Source: Pegea sp. RAD2-039 (Eukaryota > Chordata > Thaliacea > Salpida > Salpidae). Taken from it: DNA of 64,000 nucleotides. The stretch lies in assembly GCA_034620365.1 (NCBI GenBank), contig JAQGEQ010000071.1, forward strand, positions 2,480,001 through 2,544,000. The letters run 5' to 3'. This document shows positions 53,824 through 64,000 of the stretch, one piece after another (within the stretch, counting starts at the first letter, position 1; every line of letters begins with the position of its first letter). The notes below the pieces were generated by a model. It made no database searches. It saw nothing but the letters and a program-made list of their open reading frames with translations, and was not told the DNA's origin. The translations under genes were made by a program, and so were the position numbers.

Positions 53824-55729
53824 AATTATTTTTAATTACAAAAACTTTCAATTATAAAACAAATATTTACAATTAGTATAAGATAAAGTGATGAAAATAA
53901 TTTTTTTAATTATTCAACTAAATATTTATAATAAAAGATGAAGCCTACAAATGAGTTTTATTTCCATAAAGAATTAATTAATAATCAGTTATATATTAAT
54001 TGAGTGAAAATAATTTTTAGTGAATTCTAATTTAAAATTAAACGAAATTTTTTTATTATGATTTATTAGTAAAAACTATTCTATGTTAGAATTAACAACC
54101 GTAACATCTAATTTCCACAAATTTCACCAATTTCTTAGTTCCAAAGTGAATATACAATTTGCAAACGTAGATAAAAACTCAAAGAACAATTCAATTTTTA
54201 TTGCCATAAGTAACTTTTGGTATATATTCTATGCAAATACCCACTTATTCGATATGCAGAAAGTCATATTAAACGTATAAGTAAAATACACTATATAAAA
54301 GTAATAAGTCAAAAGCTTACAACCTTCATTTACCGTTGCTATGAAGAGTTTTTGGCTTAAGAATATAATGGCTTTTTTGCTGTTAGCATCTGAAACCTTA
54401 TAAAAATGTTGTTTAGTTTTGAAGTAATTTGCAGTACATTTAAAAGATAATTAATTTTTATTTCAATGCTATTCTTAATAATTATTTTTAAAGTTTAAAG
54501 TACAGGTTTAAATTTTTATTTATAATTTGCAGAATGTTATAAAATATGAATGTTAGAAAGAATGAAGTCTATCAGCTTAGCTAAAACATCTTCACACTTT
54601 ATTTGTTTTAGAAAAATAAGATTGTAGAAACAAAAATTTGGTACTTTTTAAACAGTTTATAATAAATAGTATTAGAAAAATAAACGATTAATTTTGCATA
54701 ATATAGGTAAACTCATTTTGTTCAGTTAACTGTTCTAAAAAATAATAAACAATTTTTCGACGATTACAAAGTTTTCCAAAATTTTCTTTTATTAAATTTA
54801 ATTTTGACTAATGATAATTTCTAAAAATCATATCTAAATACATTTTAAAATTATTTCATAAATTAGTTCTGTTTATTGATTTTATTCTTTGCAATAAAAC
54901 GCAAACATGCAAAGATTACGGTGCTGATATTTATAAGAAAAATATGTTGAAATAATTAGAGGTATTTTAGACTCTAAAGAGATTTTTTATCGCCCTATGG
55001 AATAATAAGTAACAAATATATTTTGTTGTATGTTGATATTAGAGTAAAACTGCTTTAAAAGTATAAGTTCAAAATGTGTTATGATGCTCAGCAAAATTTC
55101 ATAACTTAGATTCAAATCTGTCAATATTTTTATTACTTAATAAGAATAAATATTTATTCCAATGAATTAAAATCGGTCTTTTCAATTTTAGAAAACAGTT
55201 AAAAGATTCAATGTTCTTATGAAATATATCTGAAAATTTACCATTATTAGATATCAAATGACTTTTCTGTCCTTTTCATAAAGATTTGGCTTTAAAATAA
55301 TTTATACCCAATACTGTAAAAGTAAAATGATTATATTATATATCAGTTTATAAGAGAGAATGATGTCATACAAATGAAATATTTCAAAGTCAAAGTAAAA
55401 GATCGTTTAAAAGTTTAAAGAATTAGACTTTGAACAAAAATCAATTGCTATCAAAGATAGTAAATTATTTAAAGCAAACTGTTTGTAGCTAATTTGAACA
55501 AAGAATAAACCTTCTATGATCTTACATTTCAGATTTTATTTCACAAAATTAAAAATAAGAACCAGTCTGACAATATTTCAAAACTATTCATTAGATGTTA
55601 TAACTTAAAATATTAGTTACGGAGTTACAATTATGGTTAATATTTAGTTGTTTTCATGCAAATCTTTATTCATAATAGATAAATCATCTCTGATCCATCG
55701 AGTGGAAACCAACAAAGTTATTTGAGCTT
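53824..55729. other. Spacer between the SPMIP2-like gene and SLC5A7
   Basis: A+T-rich, with no supportable gene. The ORF at 54083-54280 is composition noise. The right end is the 3' flank of SLC5A7 on the minus strand. Confidence 0.5.
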
Positions 55730-58700
55730 TTACATCGGAGTTTCAATCACACCTGTGTAAAAGCCTTGGTTCTGATATTCTTCTTTTTTATCACCATTAT
55801 TAACAAATTGCTTCTCAGAAATCTTTGGTGTAGTAATTTCTTCGACTGAGGTATTTTCAAAGTCTTTTTTTTTGTAAGATCTTCCACCATTTGCAAGATT
55901 ACAGCCTAAAATGTCCCACTCCGGCTTAAAATAACCTTTTACAAACAAGCCTTTGGCAAGTGCAGAAACTAGTATTAAAGTAATTCCTGATATCAACATA
56001 GAAAAAGTCTTGAAAGGAAATTGTTTTCCTCCTGGGTAAGAAATAAATGGAGATAAATTAAATGACGGCTCTCCTCCTCCAAGACGAAGAGTTAGACCTA
56101 TAATATAAGCCGCCACTGAGCCATAAGTATTTGGATCCAAATAGACAACAGCAACCAACTGAAAGACGAAAAAAAAATTTAAAAAATGAATTTCTACCAA
56201 AGTTTGTTTGACATATTAAAAAGTTTTTAATTTTGATATAGGACTTAAGTTTTAATTTTAAATCATAAAATTAAATCATATTCTGAGTCTTATAAAACTT
56301 TTTATACTCACTTGTGGAAATAGAATCACGTAAACAAAATCTCCTGAGAGGTACCAGAGCTCATATACTGAGTCTATTGTTAGGGCAAGTAAAATTGCTA
56401 ATCCACCAACCACAATCACTGCAGCTCGAAGCACCCATTTCAACTCTAGTGGATTCGCCTAAAAATTAAATATAACTCAAATAATTCGAATCAACTCAAA
56501 GTATTTGCTTGGTTATTATTATAAGTTTTCTAAATCAAGATATTTTTTTAAAGATCAATAGTTCTATTGTTCGTCGCTAAAATATTTTAAATTCCTGGGA
56601 AGTATAACAAATAGATAAAATGAATTCTTGAAAAATATCTCGAAAAAAAACTTCAAATCCTTGAAGTGTATCGAAGCTTGTGTAAAAAAATTGTATAAAT
56701 AAATAGTTAATTAATAATCAAACCAAAAAATATTTCATTAGAACTTAGTTTTAAGTATTAAAAATTTGTTACTAAACCCACTGATTGTCTGATAGCATTC
56801 TGATAGATGTTTCTTGTAAACATACTGGAAGCTGATAGGATACTAGAGTCAGCAGAAGACATAACAGCAGCCGATACAGACCCAAGTCCGATGAAAGATA
56901 CAGCAACAGGTGTTAAATGTTGAAGTACAATCGGTAATATCATTGAAGTTTGGTTATTTGCTTTAGGATCTGGTAGTCCGTAAGATGTTGCATTCCAATC
57001 TTTATAAAGATTTTTTAATGAGTAAAAGCATAATGCATTTTCTAAACTTACTTTTCTTGGTTTGAAATCTTACAAGTTTTAAATTTATTTACTTTTCTTT
57101 TTAGCTTAGTTACGCTAATAGTGCTAACTCCAATTATTGGAAACAACTGTGAAGCCTTTTTACTAAAGGTAGTTTACTCTTATTTTAGTAAAAAATCAAC
57201 TTGCAAAAAATATACAACTCATACATTGTGATGTTAAAAAAACATAAAAACATTGACCTACTAGAGATAGATTTAAAAATGTTAAATATTTGATAAACAG
57301 CTAAAAATAAAATTCATCTTACAAAACAGAATGAGTTCAAATAGTTAACATTTTCAAAATTCTTATTTATTTTCTTCTTAATTTATAGTCAAAGAGACAT
57401 TTATTCTAAACGTGACATCTACTGATAAAGCTTAAATATAAATTTGACTAAAATTAGAGATTTTTCAGAAGAAATTTCACGACATAACCAACTCATTAAT
57501 AAACACCTCACCTGTTGAGTGGGCAACTGCACCGATCAGTATAGATGGAACCGCCATTGCTATACAACCTATTGATGCTATGAAGGATAGAGTTTGAGCT
57601 GTTTTTGGTGAGTCAGATGAAAGAACACGTTGAAAATAAGCTTGCCACGGTATTCCTCCAAACATCTATTACATAAATTAAAAAAAATATCCTCAGGTGA
57701 GCGAATATTTTATGTCAAAGGGAACTATTTGAAAAAGACATTGTTTATTCTACAACAAGTTTTTATTTCATGAATCATATACCAATTTACGGTAATGTTA
57801 GTAAAGCTTGTTTAAAGAGTTTAAAATAAATTATTTAAGCAAACAAAAAATGATATTTAAATGATTAAAATACATTCATAAGATCTTTTGTAAACAAGCA
57901 GAACTTGAGCTTACAGGTTTTAATTGTTAACTTTATTAACTAATTAATAAAATGTAATTATTTACTAACTAGTAGCAAGGCTGAATCGACCCACACTCCA
58001 GTGGTTTCAATATCCCAAGTCCCGAGCCATCCTCCTACAGAAGTGCTTGTAATACTTGATACTGCCTCGTTTGTCATCGTAAACGGGACGCTTATCCACT
58101 ATAAACAAGAATCAGAATTGAACTTTAAGAGCAAACAGAAAATTTAGAGTTTTTTTATTCAATCAATGAAACTTAACATTAAACGAATGAGCGGTTTTAT
58201 TGTTAGCGCTTGCAAACATAATTTTTATCTGAAAAACTCACAAGACCGATGAATATAGCAGCTAATTGGACGACATCAGTGTAAGCAACTGAATACAAGC
58301 CGCCAATGACAGTATAGAAAATTGCAATACAGCCAGAAATAATAACAGATAACGTCTTATCGATATCCAAAATGACCTGTAAAGTTCCTCCTGTGTAAAG
58401 TATTAAACTAATCAGTTGATTGAAACTTAAGCAAAAAATCAACTAACCCAAGGCAGCCAAAATAGAAGCTGACCAAAATAGTTCACCACTTAGTGCAGGG
58501 AGATATAAAAACCCTCCCATGCGTCGCCCTAGCTTGTTTTGTATAGGGTCAAGCATCGTGACGTAACCCTGAGTGAGAAAACAGTTCTTGGAAGTAAATG
58601 TCAGAGGTACTCTTGTTTGTTGTTTAAGTTTTAACCTTTACAGTGTAAGATAACTTATTGAACTTTGTTGAGAAAATATTTCAGTTTTAATAAAACCTGT

Positions 58701-59730
58701 TCTATAATTTTTATGAATTTTGTAAACTAATACTATTCATAAAACTGAAAGTTTCACAAATTCTAGTTTGATAATATTGATTCTTCGTTGGCGCTAATAA
58801 GTTTTTCATAAAAATACTTTATATTGAAATAATCTATATGAAAACATCGATTTTTAAGCACCTGAAATAACATATCAAAATATTATTTACTTGTTACCTG
58901 TTGACGCATTTTCTTTGCAAAAAAAATTCCACCTAATAAAAGACTAATCGAATAACCAATTGGAGCTTGAGTCCATATTAGTCCATCTGTATAAACTACT
59001 TCAGATGTACCATTTATATATCCACCGCCAACCCAAGTAGCTGCGAAAAACAGATTTTACTAATTATTGATTAAATTTATTTATAAATTCATAGGTCAGG
59101 GCAAGAAAAATAGGAAATTTAAAGTTTACAGAGCCGTGTATATAATAAGTTAATCAGGTAATTAATAAAGCTGCTTGTGGAGTTTCCAAAAAGTTTATAT
59201 TTAATCTATAACACTAAAATTTAATAAAAAAATTGACGAGAACACTTATGATTGAAGTTTTTCAATAACTTTGTTAGTTTACATGTTATTCTAACAACGT
59301 TTTCTTAAATCACTGTTTTCTAAATAAAATAGTAAGAGTAAAATTTTATTATTTTATTTACGAAGAAGTGTTTGTTTAGTTTGGTAGTTCAAAACCTAGT
59401 AGTTAAAACCTTTCATACTCATAAATATTGCTTTTTGTGGTCGAAAATGCTTAATGTCTTCAGTTTTCGAAGGCGTAGAAGAGTACCGCCGTGAGGTAGT
59501 GTGTAAGCTTGCCAAACAGATTTATTTTGATGATTTTATGTAAGTCTTTTTGATAACTTACCAGTCATGGTAAAACTACCGACAAGTAATCCAATGTCTC
59601 GAGCTCCAACCATGGTTCTGTCCTGGTCTTTTCCACTTTTCCTTTTTCGCCATGCAGCCCATAAGCCAATTGCCAAAATTATCAAATAAAAGACAGCAAT
59701 TGACACAACGCCAGGAATATTTACGCCCAT
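55730..59730 (-). CDS. SLC5A7: High-affinity sodium/choline cotransporter CHT1
   Basis: Na+/Cl--dependent choline uptake into cholinergic terminals, the rate-limiting supply for acetylcholine synthesis. Exons (minus): 59562-59730 (ATG), 58898-59040, 58448-58568, 58242-58390, 57970-58098, 57512-57665, 56773-56999, 56312-56458, 55730-56158 (TAA). All joins are in phase; 555 residues against 580 in human. Typical blocks: [110 protein letters not shown] and [10 protein letters not shown]. About twelve to thirteen membrane helices are expected. The cytosolic tail is charged and differs from the vertebrate tail. An acceptor-like AG lies 27 nt upstream of the ATG. The gene implies a cholinergic nervous system. 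Confidence 0.96.
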
Positions 59731-62700
59731 TTTGAGTTTTATAAAGTTTCAAGATTTCTATATTCACCTTAATAACAAACAATTTTTATAAATATTTCAT
59801 GAAATAAATCGAAATCTAAATAATTCTAAAAACCTGACATAAAAGTACTTTTTATAACTGTATGACGGGCGGCGTTGCCTAAATATTTAGCTTTCTCCAT
59901 TTTAATATATATCAAAATACACATACTATTAATATTTAAATATATTGTTATTCTTATATATTTAAAACTTAATGAAATTTTTATTAAAAACTCTAGAAAC
60001 AAAATTATTTTTAAATCTATGGTAACTTGAATTGCATTAAAACTAAAGATTTTGTTTATGTTATAATAATAATAACATACATAATTATAATAAAATTTAT
60101 AATAATCATACAATAAAAATTATAGAGCCTATATAAAAATAAATTTACAATTACTAATTAAACTTACAAATAGATTATTAGAATAACTTAATATTAAATA
60201 ATGATTTTACTATAAATAACTGTTTAAGTTTGAAATGTTTTATATATCCATAAAACTAATCTAAATGTTATTAGGATTACTTTTAATTAGCTGTAAAAGA
60301 AATCGGTGCGTTTTATTACGCTAAGTTCAAGCGCTACAATTATTTAGCTTACTGCTCTACTAACATCAGTTTCAATCTATACAAAGTACTAAATAATGAG
60401 CTTCCCAGATTAAGCTATACAAGTGACCACAATTTAATTTTTAAACTTTTCTCAGCTTCTAATTTATAAAATCATTCAGTAATAACAGTTTTGCAATGAT
60501 ATTTCGAAAATAATTTTCGAAATCCAGTTGCAAAACTCTACTAAAACAAATTTGAATAACATTTAAGTCTGAATAAGTAAACCATTTTTTGTCAGAAATT
60601 TGTAAATTAAACTTTGTATCGAGATATATAAATCAACTTGACAAAAGTATTGCTTCAATTTTACTGAACCAGCAAAACTACTGATACAAAAATGCCACTA
60701 CTCAATTTAACAACTTAAAGCCTTTCTTTAGCGTGTCTGATTCAACCTGATCGACAAGTTTTAAGTTACTCGCAGAAGATTGAAAACTACTTGGGTATAT
60801 TAAGCTTTAGAAAGTTTTAGATAGTTTGCTAAATCAAGATGAAAATATACGCTTCGGTAGTTTTGTACAATAGAGACAAATCGACTGTGCGAGTTATTAT
60901 GAGTTTGTCATATAATCCAATGATTTTAAACACATAACCAACATGACTGACGGAGTCAAATTTTTATGATAGTATCATTTTTCATGGTTGAAAATATCCC
61001 TGTTTGTGTTATTGAAGATGTAGACAAAAATAGTTTAAAAAATATTTTTTGCTTATTTGAGTTAATTAAAGTAAACATTTCATAACAAAATAACATTTGA
61101 AAATTATGTACCAAGAAACATAAACCATAATCATGTTATCTTAATCAATATAAGAGTAACCTGGCTTAGTTCTTATTATCAGTTCATAAACAACTTGAAA
61201 AACGTTTAAAGATAATCTAAAAAAGTTTATATTTTTTAGCGAATGCAGCTTAAAAGCTTTTGAGGAATAGGTTTCGTGGAAAAAATTTTGTCAGTGTTTA
61301 TTGACAGTAATTATAATAAAAATATTCCAAAAACTTTCTGATTATTTATTTTGATCAAATTAAGTTAATAAAAGTCAGCATTTTTTAATTAAAAAAAGCC
61401 CTGAAATATATCGGATTAAAAACACTAAAAAATCAAACGACTTGAATAAAAAAAATAGCGCCCTACATAAACTCAAAATGAAATAAACCTGGCATCAGTG
61501 GAAATTTGTAAATCGATTTATTTTTTCACGCGCTTCTCTTGCTTGGTAGAAAACAAATTCAAGAAAATATTTGAATTACGGAACACAAAGTTTAATCACT
61601 ATTACTCAATGAGAAACTTACTTGTCAGCTTTTTCATTTCTAATATTGTTATTTAATTAGTTAAAAATTGTTAAAATTATTTTAGTGCTTAGTGACTTTC
61701 TATCAAATAAAACTCTTTTATAATAGAATTTGTCATTTATTTCCTTTGAATAGTAAGTTATTTTAATTAAAGAAAACAATATAAAGCTAATATAACAAAA
61801 TAAAATAATTTGATCAAAAATAACTAAATGTTCTAAATTTTTGAATTACGGTTAATGATTATTTGTTCATAATGATTTTTTTTGTAGTAAATATTTACTT
61901 AAAAGTCAACAAACAAAATAAAGCTGTTTAAACAAACAACAAATTTATAGAATTAGAAAAACAATTTTTACCATTTAAATTGGTAAATATTTTTGATTCA
62001 AACTTAAAAAAACGTTGGAAACTGAAAAATATCTGTTTTACATATTTATAATAGATAAGACCTTAAAAATATGATTTGTTAAAAGTTTTGCTACTTAAAA
62101 TAAAGGTTGAGTTTCCCTACTCATGTGCAATAAATAAATAATATAGTTTTTATGTTTAAGGTAATTAATCTATTAATAAATCCATTATTGTAAAAACTAA
62201 AAAGCAAATTTACTGCAAAGTTTAAACAGCAAAGTAGTTATTGATTGATAAGTAGCTATTAAATGATAAAAAAAACATGGTATTCAATAGTGATTCTGAA
62301 CCATAATTTTAAGTCAAATATTTGGTTTATAACTCACAACCAAAAGTAAATGAAACAGTAAACCCACACTGCAAATTTGCAAAGTAAAGTTATTGAGGTT
62401 ATTTCATATCATTTACATCTTTTTAAATGTGAAAAGTGTAAGAAAGTCATAATGAAAGTTAGAGATTACAGCATCATCAAATATTCCATCGGTACTGATT
62501 AATTTAATTTTTAGTTGATTTTGGAGTTTGAACTATCAATATGTATTTTTAATAAGTCGAACAGCTTACATAAATATTAAAAGTAAAAAGTAAACACGCT
62601 TCAACTCGATGTCTAAATAATACTTTTTATATAATCAACTATCTTAATGTTTATATAATGTCTGTACATTAAGTGGCGGCTTTAAATAATAATTTTTTTT

Positions 62701-64000
62701 TATTAATCAGATTTTTTAAATTGATCTAGAAAATTATGTAGTAGTCATTTGAAGAATTTTATTTTGGCAATTTTGAAATATACTTAACTTTTATTATTTT
62801 ACATTCGCTAAAATTTTGTGAAGTATTTATTCCTATTTATTTATTTGATCGTTAAATGCATTATATATATTAAGAATTTATACTTATTAACTATCTAATG
62901 CAGGTAATAAATCATTCAGCTCGTAGATGTCATTTGTAGGAGACTTATACCAACACATTTTATATAGAATCTATTGTGTAGTAAAAAGCAGTGTTGTTCC
63001 ATATTAGTTATCGTTTGTATAGCTCTCTTAAAAAGTAGTTATTGTTACAATTATATACTTTATTTATTTATTCAACGCGTGGTTGCAAAGTTACAAACTC
63101 AACAGCTCTTGTCAACAGAATTACTCGAAATAATATTATTTTAAAAAGATGGCAGAGCTTGTTGTAGTGATGGAATCGGAAAGAAGATTACCAACCGTAG
63201 TTACCCTCTATAAAAAAAAATATTAGTCAACTAGATGCTCTTCAAATTGCTAATCGAATCAGTTTTGAGTAATTCTGAGTTCACAGTAAAGATTGCGTTT
63301 TATAAAGAAATCAGTAAAAGTTAAGGTGAGGGAAACTATTCGTTAAAACTATGAATTAGGCTAATTTTAAAAGATGAACCTTTAAGGACGTATGGAGATT
63401 GTGACCTTTGAAGAAATAATTATAAAAATATCAGTCTGAGGGCTAGTCGTTAGCTAGCTTTAGTTGTCTATATTAAAGCCATAGATTGATAGATTTTAAA
63501 TAAGATCTAACTATAACTGATTTAGCAATATCATAGATAGAAGTATTAAGAAAAAGAGGATGGATAATGCTGCCTTGGGGGAATATAGCTACAGATCTTA
63601 AAAAATTGAAGAAATAAGTAGGACTAGTATTACATCGCTTGGGAGTTTTTACTAATATGGGATGTGAAACTAATTTAAAAGTTTTGTTTATGATTGTTAA
63701 TGGTATAAGTAGTCAAATCATTTCTCGAGGAACAAAGCCACTGGTGAAGACAGGAAAACAGCTGATTGTCGAAGGATAAATCTGACTTTTTTATGGACTA
63801 TGATAATCATAGAGCTGTTTTCTTAGGAAGTATATAAATGGAAATAGTAAAGAACTAAAAACATGTAAATATAGATTACATTATAGAATAATCTCAGCGT
63901 TAAACAGCAAACAAAATTTGCTTAAGTTTACGAGTTAGTTTGCCTTTAATATTGTGGATGACAGTAAAAATTTTAAAATTAGTGATCACATTAAAATCTA
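59731..64000. other. 4.3-kb right-hand spacer
   Basis: The upstream flank of SLC5A7, then A+T-rich DNA with no supportable gene. The ORF at 59826-60113 ends in a short Ala/Arg-containing stretch (GNAARHTVIKS) that could belong to an upstream exon, but nothing else supports it. From about 63100 the composition becomes less A+T-rich and holds retroelement-like scraps, listed separately. Confidence 0.5.
63540..63800 (+). mobile_element. Possible decayed reverse-transcriptase fragment
   Basis: At about 63722-63769 one frame reads FSRNKATGEDRKTADC, resembling the NKATGEDGIPAE block at the start of the non-LTR reverse-transcriptase domain. The surrounding frames carry stops and no other RT motif is visible. 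Only a scrap could remain. Low confidence. Confidence 0.25.

Noticed and set aside
59826..60113. 95-codon ORF upstream of SLC5A7
   Set aside because: Tyr/Ile/Lys/Asn-rich translation of A+T-rich DNA. Only the last 25 codons look ordinary, and no partner exon is visible.

Overview
The window is a strongly A+T-rich animal nuclear segment carrying about a dozen intron-containing protein genes. Introns are GT-AG and are often only 40-80 nt long in DCTN1, PABPC, the cyclic-nucleotide gene and MRPL52. The genetic code is standard: genes end in TAA, TAG and TGA. Recognisable genes cover dynein-dynactin transport, piRNA methylation (HEN1), choline uptake by cholinergic neurons (SLC5A7/CHT1) and ciliary or sperm proteins. 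This points to an invertebrate metazoan, most likely a bilaterian. I cannot name the phylum from the sequence. Most exon models below were built by hand: each join keeps the reading frame, uses GT/AG borders and matches remembered family sequences. They are not confirmed by transcripts.

Layout on the + strand unless noted: dynactin p150glued (DCTN1, 5' end cut off by the window, ends 5339); MRPL52 (minus, 7722-8729, five tiny exons); an NPC2/ML-domain lipid-binding protein (minus, 10758-11231); HEN1 small-RNA methyltransferase (minus, 11883-14604); cytoplasmic poly(A)-binding protein (17191-19699) with two near-identical box C/D snoRNA candidates in two introns and an A-rich presumed 5' UTR near 16210-16353; an NHA2/SLC9B2-type sodium/proton antiporter (24770-28047, N-terminus not found); a possible 51-residue ORF (28863-29018); an unrecognised intronless 141-residue protein (minus, 29120-29545); a CNBD2-like protein with two cyclic-nucleotide-binding folds (minus, 30318-34015); a clan-2 cytochrome P450 (37721-42440); an NDUFC2-like complex I subunit (46341-47591); an ETS-domain transcription factor (minus, 48244-49966); a small SPMIP2/C4orf45-like sperm-tubule protein (minus, 52279-53823); and the high-affinity choline transporter (minus, 55730-59730).

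The neighbours do not form one pathway; this looks like ordinary mixed gene order. Long spacers (5.3-7.7, 20-24.8, 34-37.7, 42.4-46.3, 50-52.3 and 59.7-64 kb) are A+T-rich and hold decayed retroelement pieces, a tRNA-derived repeat and a (TTTA)n microsatellite. I found no CRISPR array, no intact transposon, no rRNA and no intact tRNA. The most interesting signals are the twin snoRNAs in the PABP introns, the recurring splice acceptors 13-27 nt upstream of start codons (5' UTR introns or spliced-leader addition), and the repeated GATCTTCATC words across DCTN1 introns.
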